This document shows, piece by piece, positions 50,446 to 61,300 of a stretch of DNA of 64,000 nt. Numbering within the stretch: position 1 is the stretch's first letter; every line of letters starts with the position of its first letter. Position numbers and translations under genes: made by a program. A model generated the notes under the pieces. It had not been told where the DNA came from, searched no databases, and saw nothing but the letters and a program-made list of their open reading frames with translations. This stretch comes from JAUIKM01 sp964445695 (GTDB lineage Bacteria > Bacteroidota > Ignavibacteria > Kapaibacteriales > UBA7675), in NCBI GenBank assembly GCA_964445695.1, contig CAYULF010000022.1, positions 42,539 to 106,538 of the forward strand, in the 5' to 3' direction.

Positions 50446-50877
50446 ATGCAAATTTCAGCCGAATCGGAAGCTGTATTAAGTTATCTGGACAAAGTCACCG
50501 ATGGAGCCCTGCGCAAGCGTGACGATCTGGGCGCTCTGCTGGAAATCGGCGCTACCACCGCCGCCGCCGATGAGTTTAACACGTTGGTATTCAGCGGCAA
50601 GGCCTGCTGGAATGTTTACGGCGTTCTGCGCAAAACACCGCCTGCGGACGAAAAGTTTAATGTTGTCGAGAAAGAATTCGGTGAGCGCCTGCAGGCTCTG
50701 CGTGAGGCGTTGCTGTTTTTTGCCGCCAATGCCGAAGTTAAACTCAACGAACGCTGGCAACAGGTCTATCTCGGAATGGGGCAGGGCACGGCGCGTAACC
50801 TCATTGATCTGGCGCAGGACCTGGCGCGATTGAAAGACCTGCAGAACGAACACAGGCACGGCGGTTCCGGTTCGTAG
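50446..50877 (+). CDS. Hypothetical helical protein
   Basis: 143 residues, ATG with GGAGAG upstream. Predicted to be entirely helical (AVLSYLDKVTDGALRKRDDLGALLEI, QALREALLFFAANAEVKLNERW), with no signal peptide or membrane segment. Located 32 bases after the lipoprotein and probably transcribed with it. Family not recognised. Confidence 0.75.
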   Translation: MQISAESEAVLSYLDKVTDGALRKRDDLGALLEIGATTAAADEFNTLVFSGKACWNVYGVLRKTPPADEKFNVVEKEFGERLQALREALLFFAANAEVKLNERWQQVYLGMGQGTARNLIDLAQDLARLKDLQNEHRHGGSGS

Positions 50878-50926
50878 GTCTTACAAATTCCGAAACTGAA
50901 ATTTCCTGGTGGTCGCCGCCCGGCAC

Positions 50927-51400
50927 TTAAACAAAAGCATCGCCGCTACTGCTTTCGCCCGTCTGTTCAAACGCTGCCAGCGATTCCGCATCGACAATTC
51001 CCGCCAGCACGTGTTCACGTCCCGGACGCACCGCAATGCTGTAAAGCTGCGTCAGATGATCGATGAGTTCATAGGCATCGCTGAGCACCCGGACCAGTTC
51101 GAACTTGCCTGACACGTCTACGTCCGCGTCTTCCATCACCGTGCGAATGATTGTCATTCGCGCCGTGCGGAATTGGGCATTGTTTGAATGCATCTGAAAG
51201 TCTTCCCGGAGGCTGAAAAGTTCGGCAAAGAAGTCTACCTGCCTGCGGTACTTGTCTTTAAATCGGTCGCGGTAATCCCGCAGCGCGCCGAACAGCAGAA
51301 AGGCCAGTTCGTAGGGATGGTGATCGCGCAGGTAAAGTTCGCTCGCTTTGGCGCTCATACGCCGCAGCAGATTCTCATCGAATACAGTGTTGGTTGGCAT
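50927..51400 (-). CDS. Hypothetical helical protein
   Basis: 157 residues, rich in helix-forming segments (RRMSAKASELYLRDHHPYELAFLLFGALRDY), with no export signal. The frame is well coded and lies convergent to the gene ending at 50877. It is in the same direction as the larger helical-repeat gene at 51680-53239. No family recognised. Confidence 0.75.
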   Translation of the reverse strand: MPTNTVFDENLLRRMSAKASELYLRDHHPYELAFLLFGALRDYRDRFKDKYRRQVDFFAELFSLREDFQMHSNNAQFRTARMTIIRTVMEDADVDVSGKFELVRVLSDAYELIDHLTQLYSIAVRPGREHVLAGIVDAESLAAFEQTGESSSGDAFV

Positions 51401-51610
51401 TGCAGTACACCATGTCGATATATCAGGCCACGTCTGGCGAATCAGGGGCGCCGTTCCCTGCGTCGTTGACGTTAATCCTGATTGAATGTTAATCCAGATT
51501 CAGGTAAAATATGGAATTAAGCTGCAATAATAAAATTGGATTATTCGCAGTTGGTGGAAGCAGAGTCCGGTGGCGAATCCTATCGTGTTGTATTCCGCTG
51601 AAAAGCAGAA

Positions 51611-51641
51611 CACCCCGATCCGCGCCGGGCGAATCGGGGTG
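51611..51641 (-). terminator. Hairpin downstream of the 51680-53239 gene
   Basis: CACCCCGAT (51611-51619) pairs with ATCGGGGTG (51633-51641), 9 bp with a 13-nt loop. It lies 39 bases past the minus-strand stop. T-rich sequence flanks it on both strands. Confidence 0.6.
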
Positions 51642-51679
51642 CTGAGTTTTTACTGAGCATGCGTCTTGCGAACGCCGCT

Positions 51680-53239
51680 TCAGGTCGTTTCTTCGTTTTC
51701 CGGAGCCAGTGCGACCGACTCGATGTTCTGCAGGTTTTCGAGCACGCGTTGCCACAGCGTCTGGTAGGGGATAACTTCCAGCGTGTTGAAGCTGCCGTCG
51801 TACACCAGCGGCGTGGCATTCAATTTGCGAATATACTTGCGTCCGAGCTGTTCGATGCGCGTGTAGTCGAACTCTTTGTCGACAGTTACGCGAATCATGC
51901 GCAGGAAGCAGTTGCTGCGATAGTTGTCTTCTTTGCGCAGATGTTTGCTGGCATAGCGGTCCAGTTCGGCGGCACGCGTGCGCAGAATATCCAGGTCTTC
52001 GCGTTCCAGCAGGAAGAGTATCTGAATGTTCAGAATCGCCGTATTGCGTCCGCGCTGTTTTTCGTCGAATTCCGGCGTATCGTTCAGGAACTTGTACAGG
52101 CTGAATTTGCGCGTCATGAGGCTCGACTTCGGATCGAGAGCATCGTCCTGGCCTGAAATTTCAAGCGCGTAGCGCAGATAGGCCTCAAAGATGCGCCACT
52201 TTTCGATGCGGTGCGGCGCCTGCGACTGAAAACTCTGGTGGTAAACAACTTCGCGAAAGATGTCCGCCGCCTTGACGTAGTTGGCCGTGTGCATGGCCAG
52301 CAGGAAGTAGTATTCAACAAAGATGTACCAGTTGTACGTGCCTTTCTTGAAGAAAGCAATCGACGCTTCGGCATTGGCGCTGCCGGCCTCGAAATCACGC
52401 AAGTAAAAGTAGCTGGTCATCTTCAGCAACAGGAACTCGGCCAGTCGCGTTTTGCTGGCAAAGCGCGGATTCTCTTCAAAATACTCTTCTACCTCTTCGC
52501 AGACCTTGATCGTCTCGGCATAGTTGCCTTCGATCTGTGCCTGGATGGACCGCAGTCGGAAGTAGTTCAGCGCAATTGTACGCGTCGTGCGCTGACGGAA
52601 GATCTCGCCGGCTTCCTTTACGTACTCGGCCGCCAGCTTGCGAATCTCGCCATCCACCTCGGAGGAGCGCGAAAAATGCAGGTAGATGCGGTACAGATAT
52701 TCGTCCGTCCGCATTTCCTTCATTAATGTATCGGCGGCTTCGTGCATTTCTTCGCAGTAGCCTTCAAAGTCTTTTTCACTGCCCGTGAGTGAGGCGTGTT
52801 CGCGCAACAGTTCGAGCGCCTGGACTCGATAGGAGGTCAGGTCATAGCGCTGCGAACGCGTCAGGACGCGGCGTGCAAACCAGGATGAACTGGAGCGTGC
52901 GCCAAAACTTGCGAGTGTCTTAGCCAGGAAGATGCGGCGGTTGCACTGGTACAAGGCTTCCTGAAACGGTGTGAATTCAGGCTGTTTAATGTGGAGGTGG
53001 AATAGCGTGTTGACCATCCACTCGGAGAAGCGGGCGCGCAGTGTGGTATAGCGTTTGTCGGAAGCATCCGTTCCGAACAAAGCCCGCGCTGCGTCGTCAT
53101 CCGTTTCAAATTGATCTTCTTTGATGCCGTGGAACAGATAGTGGTTCAGGGCGTTCTGCTCGACGTTGGGGTCCATTATCCTGACCGACGACGAAGCGTG
53201 GGATGTTGCTACGCGGATAATTTCGCGAATGATTTCCAT
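51680..53239 (-). CDS. Hypothetical protein with TPR-like helical repeats
   Basis: 519 residues, no signal peptide, strongly helical with charged surfaces. Paired helices such as RTIALNYFRLRSIQAQIEGNY and AETIKVCEEVEEYFEENPRF, then ANYVKAADIFREVVYHQSF, recall TPR-type scaffolds. The C-terminus (PLVYDGSFNTLEVIPYQTLWQR) looks like a conserved motif. No catalytic motif is visible. The ATG at 53239 has TTGAGG upstream. It stands alone, with a hairpin at its 3' side. Probably a cytoplasmic scaffold. Confidence 0.8.
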   Translation of the reverse strand: MEIIREIIRVATSHASSSVRIMDPNVEQNALNHYLFHGIKEDQFETDDDAARALFGTDASDKRYTTLRARFSEWMVNTLFHLHIKQPEFTPFQEALYQCNRRIFLAKTLASFGARSSSSWFARRVLTRSQRYDLTSYRVQALELLREHASLTGSEKDFEGYCEEMHEAADTLMKEMRTDEYLYRIYLHFSRSSEVDGEIRKLAAEYVKEAGEIFRQRTTRTIALNYFRLRSIQAQIEGNYAETIKVCEEVEEYFEENPRFASKTRLAEFLLLKMTSYFYLRDFEAGSANAEASIAFFKKGTYNWYIFVEYYFLLAMHTANYVKAADIFREVVYHQSFQSQAPHRIEKWRIFEAYLRYALEISGQDDALDPKSSLMTRKFSLYKFLNDTPEFDEKQRGRNTAILNIQILFLLEREDLDILRTRAAELDRYASKHLRKEDNYRSNCFLRMIRVTVDKEFDYTRIEQLGRKYIRKLNATPLVYDGSFNTLEVIPYQTLWQRVLENLQNIESVALAPENEETT

Positions 53240-53444
53240 GCTTTTACCTCAAGAGATTCGACCGAAATCGCCCGAAACGTTGAAAAATCGAAGGTTGCCC
53301 GTTTTTTGCCGTTTGTGACCGAGGCGTCCCACTGTGTTTTCGCATGTTACCGGAAGCGGAAAACTGCCTCTTTTCCGGCTTTTGCCGCGCCTATATTGCT
53401 CGTATCGCTCCTTTAGCCTTCTCTTTTCAAACCCAGGAGGAATC

Positions 53445-53639
53445 GTGCAAAATCTTCATTCCAACAGTCGTATGGACGCGTCGTCCGATGTTGCTCAGGG
53501 ACATGTTAACGGAATCCTGAAGTTAAAGTCTGTATCGAAATCCAGCTATGCAAGCCTTCGTCGAAACAGGAATCAACTTCGCTTGAAATCCAGGACGTCG
53601 GAACGCATCGTAATTATCGATCCCCGCCAGGAATTCTGA
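53445..53639 (+). CDS. Possible small basic protein, 64 residues
   Basis: A strong AGGAGG lies four bases before a GTG at 53445. The encoded protein is Ser/Arg/Lys-rich (ILKLKSVSKSSYASLRRN, IVIIDPRQEF), with no membrane segment. An internal ATG at 53472 is an alternative. Support is only the RBS and an uninterrupted frame; composition is not clearly protein-like, so it may be spurious. Confidence 0.35.
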   Translation: MQNLHSNSRMDASSDVAQGHVNGILKLKSVSKSSYASLRRNRNQLRLKSRTSERIVIIDPRQEF

Positions 53640-54252
53640 TTTCATTCTCTCTACCGAGAGTTTTACCGTCCGAGCGCGATCAAGTCGTAACAGCGCGTGT
53701 GGCTTTGGGACAACGGCACTTCGTCGAGAACAGATCCCATGGTTGGCAGATTGTCAGGATCTGTTTTTACCAACACATTGCAAAGATAACGAAAGTGGCC
53801 GATTGCATCAAGAGAGAAATTTACATAAGAAGTCGTATTTCAATATATCCTCTCTCTTGATGCATCGGCCATCGTCAGGCTGACTTTATCCACCTCTGTA
53901 GCTGAACGTCTGACTCTCGCATGTTGACCGATCTGCAAAAGCTTCACCCAAAGCTCGCCAATTCCTCACTTGTGTAATGTGGCCGGATCGCAAAATCCGA
54001 AAGTAAACCTCCCTTTTTCTTCTTCTGCTTGCTCACTCCTGATTTTCTTGTTTGTCTTGCTGTTGGCAGCCGATCGTAGTGAGTGCTGATTAAACAAAAA
54101 CACACCACTCGGCGTTTGTAACCGCATGGGGCTGTGACTTTTCCTTGTTTTAAACGTTTCTGATTTATATGCTTTATTCAACAGCGCAAAACGCTGGGAT
54201 TTGCAGGTTGTAATCATGGAGTCTTTGGTGAAACGATCGGGAGGATGGAACA
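53640..54252. other. Intergenic region with an inverted repeat
   Basis: 613 bases without a convincing gene. Contains the inverted repeat at 53797-53870 and T/C-rich tracts. A GGGAGGA ribosome binding sequence before ATG 54253 ends the region. The open minus-strand frame at 53966-54277 looks accidental. Confidence 0.55.
53797..53870. repeat. Long inverted repeat / hairpin
   Basis: Left arm 53797-53817 (GGCCGATTGCATCAAGAGAGA, one extra T) matches the complement of right arm 53851-53870 apart from that base. The 33-nt loop is AT-rich. It could form a 74-nt RNA hairpin or be the remains of a small element. Confidence 0.7.
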
Positions 54253-54966
54253 ATGGCAGCTTTAAACCTGGAGGCATTCTGCGCCGCAGCGCGCGATGCC
54301 GAAGCGACGCGTTATCGCATTATGCATGAATTCAAGCGGATCGACGAGCAATTCGCGCGCTCGCGGCTCTATCCGCATCTCGCCGTTCTGATTGATCTCT
54401 ACGGCAACTTAAACGCAATCGTCAACTCCGAGAACGCCGTGCGCGACATGATGTCCAGGACTATGAAAGGCGTTGACGTCGAAACGCAGCGACTACTCTA
54501 CGAGTTTGACGAACCCGAAAATTCACACATTGCCAACGTAAGCTCTCTGATTCATTGGGCGATGCCCATACTTAAACAGAAAATCGACGAAGGTCGAACG
54601 ATTTACGAATTTGTTGAACGCAATCTTACGCTGAAAGTCGTTGGTTTGCTTCCGCGCTACCAGGCTGAAGGTTATGTTTTTGTGCCGGACGCCCGAGAAC
54701 AGCGCTGTCATTTGCTTCGCTATGAGCTCTCGCTCTATAATTCCTCGGATGAACACTACCGGCAATTGAAAACAGTTTTTGTGCGAACGGTGCAGACATC
54801 GAGGGTTTTGCGCTCGCCCGGAGCGCTCAAACTGGAGCTGGTGCGCGAATATCCGGATCTGCCGAACCCCGCGACATACTCTTTTGCGACTGATCTGGAC
54901 TTTCCCTTTGTGGAAACAATCTATCCCGTGGCCAAACGCAAACTGTTGCAAAACCTGGCTGCGTGA
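54253..54966 (+). CDS. Hypothetical protein
   Basis: 237 residues with GGGAGGA before the ATG. No export signal. Mostly helical at first (FCAAARDAEATRYRIMHEFKRIDEQF), then more mixed strands with LLPRYQAEGYVFVPD and an end at FPFVETIYPVAKRKLL. Well-coded and isolated between two long spacers. No family recognised. Confidence 0.8.
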   Translation: MAALNLEAFCAAARDAEATRYRIMHEFKRIDEQFARSRLYPHLAVLIDLYGNLNAIVNSENAVRDMMSRTMKGVDVETQRLLYEFDEPENSHIANVSSLIHWAMPILKQKIDEGRTIYEFVERNLTLKVVGLLPRYQAEGYVFVPDAREQRCHLLRYELSLYNSSDEHYRQLKTVFVRTVQTSRVLRSPGALKLELVREYPDLPNPATYSFATDLDFPFVETIYPVAKRKLLQNLAA

Positions 54967-55365
54967 GGATGCCGGCACTTCAATGCCGTTGCAGCAGCAA
55001 CAATAGTGGCGCGAGCTTGCGCAAGAATTACCATGCCCGTTTACACGGGCATTTTTGTTGGCAGGCGCGATTCCGGCAATTGTACGGGGTATTCTGCCGC
55101 TTGTGCTATATCCTGCCGCCTCAATTGTATGTGCTTATTTCTACACGTCCCGCATCCCTTTTATTCCGATGTTCGTGGATTTTTTCTTGAAAATCTCACT
55201 TTCCTTCCCGGTGACGACCATGAAAATGGCTTTTTCCGGCAAACAAAACGCCGTTTTGGCATGGTAGTCGAGCTTCAGGTCATGCCGTCCACACAACTAT
55301 AGGTAGATTGCGGCGCATGGTGTTTACAGATTCAATAATCGGCCAATTCGGGCGAATACTCCGGC
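54967..55365. other. Intergenic region upstream of the alpha-2-macroglobulin gene
   Basis: 399 bases. Terminator at 55033-55057, followed by TTTTTGTTGGCAGGCG. The remaining ~300 bases contain T-rich stretches and no gene; no promoter could be assigned with confidence. Confidence 0.55.
55033..55057 (+). terminator. Intrinsic terminator of the gene ending at 54966
   Basis: ATGCCCGT-ttac-ACGGGCAT with a following T tract; perfect 8-bp stem and tetraloop. Confidence 0.88.
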
Positions 55366-58300
55366 ATGAAAACACAAAAAGCTTCCATCCTGATCGCAGT
55401 TCCCGGTCTGCTCTGCCTTCTTTTTTTGACCGCATTGTGGTCAACTCCCAGTCAAACCGATGAGGTTGATCGGTCCGACGCGAGTTACTACGACAGCCTT
55501 GTGCACCTCAGCGATTCGCTGCTCGTGCAGGCGGGGCAACCGCGCTCGGCAGCCACGTATCTGGAGCGGATGCTCAGGCATGCTCAGCGCACCAAAGACG
55601 TCGATTGGCAAATTCGGCTGCATGTCCAACTCGCTATGCTGGAAGGGAGCTTCAGCGAGGTGCCGAATGCGGCCATTCTCGATACCATCCGGAAGATGCA
55701 GATCGATGCCGTTCAACCTGCATCCGCCATTTTGCACTCTGTCTACGCCTCGGCGCTTTGGGGATTGTACCAGGATCAGCATTGGCGCATACGTCAAAGG
55801 ACGGACATCCCGGGCGACACTGCCACCGACACCGAAACGTGGTCGGCCGCCAGATTTTACCGCGAAACGCTTGCGAGTTATCAGCGGTCGCTGCAGGATC
55901 CCGACGTTTTGACGACCTTCCGTGCGCGCGACTACCTGGCTGTGCTGGACACCGCGGAATACGGCGACCTGCGCCGACCGACGCTCTACGATATTCTGGC
56001 CGATCGCAAGATTGAGTTTCTGCGCACATGTCTGGAGCCCTGGAACCGCCCGATTGAATTTGATGAATTTGCCGGGCAGGCAGCCCTGGCTCCGCGCGAT
56101 GAATTCGTGAATTCCGAGTTTGATTCCGGTCACCCGCTCGGGAACATATTAAATGAATATGCCAATCTCATGCGCCGCCACGTGGCCGACGGCTGCAACG
56201 CCTGTGTCGACGCCTACGATCTGGACAGAATGAAACTCGCCGGCGGACAGCTTGTCGCCCCGAACAAAGACTCCCTCTATCTCAAGCGGTTGACTGAGTT
56301 GGGCGCGGCGGCGGAGGCTGAAGTTGCCTCGCTTGCCTTGTTCGCAAAAGCGGCGCATCTGTATGACGTAATGGACGATCGGGTCGCCGCGGTGGACGAG
56401 TGCCGGCGCGTTTTACGTTTTTTACCTGAAACGCGTGGGGCTGCCGAGTGCCGCAACCTGATAGAGCGTATCACGGCACGCAGCGTCAGTGTCGAATTTC
56501 CCAACCGGGTCCAACCCGACAAGGCATTCCCGATTAGTATCTCATCGACTAACGTGGACAAACTGTATCTACGCGTGTATCGCATTGACATGGATAGTCA
56601 ATGGGAAGTCGAGTACAACTACCGGAACAGGAAACTATTTACACGCGGCAAGCCGCTCCGCGAGTGGCAGATCGATATTATAAACAAAGGCGATTTCCGG
56701 CAACAGTCTGCTGAAACTGCTGTTGAGGGATTGCCTGTCGGAATCTACGTGGTGCACAGTTCACACAGATCCGACTTCAACATCGATTCAGCGGCCGTTT
56801 CTCAGTCGGTGGTGTTTTCCAGCAGGCTTGCTGCCGTCCAAATTCGCAAACCGTCTGATGCGGGAACGCTTCGCATCGTCGATGCAAAGGATGGCAAAGC
56901 TTTGTCGAATGTCGAGGCGTTGGTATTCATACGAGACTATGACCGCCTTTACAATGACTACCAGGAGCCGCCGCTGCGCGAAATTTTGAACCGTCGCAGC
57001 AGCGCAAAAGGGGAAGTGGAGCTTGGCGAGTTGGCCGGCAACCAATCCTGCATTCTGGTCCTTATTAAGGGCGATGATACCCTTAGTTTCGGAAATCAAT
57101 CGCTCTACGGTATGCTGAACTGGGGTGCAGCGACCGAAAGAATCGAAACCTCGCTGTTTACCGATCGATCTATCTACCGGCCGGGGCAGCCTATCTATTT
57201 CAAAGGGATTTCCTTTTTCAAGAGCCGGGACGAAAAAGAACGTCGCGTTGCGGTGGGGCATTCGGAATGGGTGTATTTCAGCGATGCCAATGGGCGTGAA
57301 GTCGCCAGGCTGCAAGTCAAAACCAATGAGTTCGGATCCTTCCAAGGCAGCTTTGTTGCGCCGGGCGCGTTAACGGGAAGACATGTAATTCGAGTTGAAA
57401 ACGGATCGGTGTCATTTAACATCGAAGAGTACAAACGTCCGCGCTTTGAAGTTAAAGTATTGCCGAATGATTCGACCTGGCGCTTAAACGAAAACGTAAA
57501 ACTACGCGGCCATGTGCAGGGCCTGGCCGGTTTCGACATTGCCGATGCGCAGATAAGCTACACCGTTCAACGCTTGCCGTTGTGGCGTCCCTGGTGGAGA
57601 TATTCATCCGGGCGCCGGCGCATTGCACCATCGTATGAGCCGGAATTGATCGCTTCGGGTACGGCTGTCAGCGACTCCGCGGGTGGATTCGATATACTGT
57701 TTAACGCAGCGGTGCCTTACGATCAGTCTGATGAAACTACGATTGCCTTTAACTACCGGGTTGAAGTCCAGGCAACCGATCCGGCCGGAGAGACGCGCAC
57801 GACCGACTACAGCGTGAAAATCGGCGCGCGCGCCCTGGAAATTGATGCTGCCTTTGGCGGCGAAATCGACCTGCGATTCTTGAAAGACATTGAAATTTGG
57901 TCAACCAATCTTGATGGTCGTCCTGTCGCCGCCGCCGGGACTGTGGTCCTGGAAAAGCTGAAAAGCCCGGATCGCATCTTGCGCGATCGCCTCTGGGATG
58001 TTCCCGACACCAATTTGTTAAGTTTTGATGAACACCGCAAACTTCTGCCCAACGACCCCTGGATCAATGAAAACGACGAAACGACCTGGCCCGTTCGGGA
58101 CCGCGTGTTTGAGGCGGAGTTTAACAATGATGCGGACGGAAAGTCGCACGTGGCGCTCCGCAAGTTGGAACCAGGCGTCTACCGCATTACTCTGCGCAGC
58201 CGCGACGTCTACGGCGGTGAAGTTGAAGTGCAAAAAACGGCAACACTGTACGATCCAACCGCGTCGCGTCCGCCGCTGAATGAACCCTTTGCCCTTCGTT

Positions 58301-61300
58301 TTGAAAAGACCAGTGTTGAAGTCGGCGATACGCTACGATTAACACTTTCTTCTGCGTACAGTGGCCTGCGTGTCGTTCTGCGTCTTTCTTCGGATCGCAA
58401 CGAACTGATGTTGCGGGACCTCACGCTCGACAACGAACAAAAAGTGATTGAGTTGCCTGTCAGGGCGGAGCATCGCGGTGGTATAGAAGTGCAGGCTCGC
58501 GCAGTGCGGGATTATCGCACGTTCGGCAGCACTCAGCATGTCAACGTGCCATGGAGCGATAAACGGCTTAAACTTCATCTGGCGACCTATCGCGACAAAA
58601 CCAGGCCCGGCGCGGCCGAAGAATGGAAGCTGACGGTTTCCGGTTATCGTGGCGAGGCAGTCGTGGCGGAATTACTCGCCGCGATGTATGATGCATCCCT
58701 TGATGAATTTGCCGATCACTCATGGGTGCCCGAGGCTGCAGTACTTGCAGGCGAGTCGATATTCGGCTGGAATCAACACCGTCGCGATGCGGGCTTCGAC
58801 TTAAACGCATTCCATTTTCCGACGGCTGAAGCCAGAGTGTTTTCCAACTTTCGTCAGCCCTATTTCATGCGGGCGGGTGAGTTGCCTTATGACCGACTGT
58901 TAAATATGCCGCAGGTTTTTACATACTACCGGAATTCTTATGGCTACGGCAAGGCTGCCGGGAATCTTTCGTTGATGGAGCGAAGTTCGATGGCGCCCGC
59001 AGAGACGGCCTTAGCTCGCAGTGACTCGGATGATTCCGAAGGAATACTGCTGGACAAGCATCCGGAATCGAACGATGTCATTGTGCAATATGCGGGAGTA
59101 GCTAATGCAACTGCCGCCAACCTGTCTGTGCAGCAATCCCTTGATTTTGTCGATAAACGTTTCATGGGCGGGGCGACTCCCGCGCGCGTCCGCAGCGACT
59201 TTCGGGAGACGGCCTTTTTTGCGCCGCAGGTGCGCACGAACGACAAGGGCGAGTTTGTTTTAACATTCACGACGCCCGATGCGCTCACGCGTTGGCGTTT
59301 TATGGCTCTGGCGCACACCGCCGAGCTGCAGGGCGCTTATCTGGAAACTGAAGTCGTCACGCAGAAAGAGCTCATGCTGCTGCCCAACATGCCCCGTTTC
59401 CTGCGCGCCGGCGATGAAATCGAGTTGCCTGTGCAGGTGCGCAATATGCTGGATAAAAGTGTCGACGGCCGCGCCGTCCTGCGTTTAACAAATGCCCTGA
59501 CAGGCGAGCCCCTGAGCAACGCGCCGACCGGCGCTGCGCAGCAGGAGTTTAAGATTGCGCCAAAATCAGCGCAGACCCTGCACTGGAAAGTTAACGTGCC
59601 GCAAGGGGTAGAGATGATCGCCTATAAACTCGAAGCTTCGACGTCCGACTTCACCGATGCTGAAGAAAATGTGCTGCCCGTCCTGCCCGATCGCCGTTTG
59701 GTGACCGAAGCGCTGGCTATGTTTGTACGTCAGGGCCAAAGCAAGACGTTTAAAATGCCCCACCTGCTCGAAGCCGCTGAATCTTCGACGCTTAAACACC
59801 GCAAACTGAGTTTTGAACTGACGCAGAATCCGGTCTGGTACGTCGTCCAGGCCCTGCCGTACATGATCGAATATCCACGCGAATGCTCTGAACAAATCTA
59901 CAGCCGTCTCTTTGCCAATGCACTGGCCGGTAAAATTCTGCGCGACAACCCACGCATTAAAACTGTGCTTGACGAATGGCGTCGCAAGGGACAGATAAAG
60001 TCGCCGCTGGAGCGCAATGAAGACCTCAAGGCCCTCCTGCTCGAAGCCACGCCCTGGCTGTTTGAAGGCCAGAGCCAGAGCGAGCAGATGCGGCGGATCG
60101 CGTTGTTGTTCGACATGCAGAAGCTGAATGACGGACTGCTGCACACGGTTAACACATTGTCCGAGCGGCAGCTCTCCAGCGGCGCCTGGCCCTGGTTTAA
60201 CGGTGGTCGCCCGGATGTGTACATCACAGCGCATATCGCCGCCGGCCTGGGCCATTTGATGAAAGTTGAAGCCGTACAAGACAATCAAACATTGTCCAAA
60301 GTCAACTCGATGTACAATTCAGCTCTGCGTTTTCTCGATCAGGAGTTTAATCGCAGTTATCGCCATTTGCGCGCTGTGTCGGACTTTGATTCGATGGCCA
60401 ATTACCTGAATCCGACGGCCGCGCTCTATCTCTACACGCGGTCCTTCAAGCCACAGGACGAGGTGCGCCGGGAATTCAGCGATTCCTGGAGTTTCTGGCT
60501 GCAACAATCGCAATTGCACTGGCTTAAACAAAGCAACATGACGCAGTCCTTGATTGGTCTGGCCTTAAACCGCTATGACGATGAAACGACGGCGCGGGCC
60601 ATTGTTAACTCTTTGCGCGAACGCGCCGTTCAGTCCGATGAATTCGGCATGTACTGGAAAGTCGATGCCGGCTGGTACTGGTATAACTCCGGCATCGAGT
60701 CTCAGGCCGCCGCAATAGAGCTTTTCAGTGAAGTGGCGGAGGATGAGGCGGCCGTCGCCGAGCTGCAAATGTGGCTGCTGCAGCGCAAACGCACAACGCA
60801 TTGGGGCAATACGCGTGCTACCGCATTGGCCTGTTTTGCAATGCTGGAGCGCGGCAGTAAAATGCTCGTTGAACGCGGCGACGTCCGAGTGCAGATCGGC
60901 GGCGAGGAGTTTAAACCCGAAGCCCACGACGATGTCGAGTATATCGCTGGCCTCGAATACACGCGCGTGGATTGGAGCGGAGGAGAGGTCAGCCCGCGTC
61001 AGGGCGAAGTAGAAATCGACAACCGCGGTACGACGCCCGGCTGGGGCGGATTGTACTGGCAGTACTTTGAAGACCTGGATAAAATTCCCGCCGCGGACGA
61101 CGGCCCGCTGTCCATTCGCAAACGGCTCTTTATCCGTGAGAAGTCCATTGACGGCGAATCTCTGCGTGAAGTCGACAGCTCAACACCGCTTCAGGTCGGG
61201 CAAACGCTCGTTGTGCGTGTTGAAATCCGGGTTGACCGTCAAATGGAGTACATTCACGTGCAGGACATGCGCGGCGCCGGTTTTGAGCCGCGCGAAGTCG

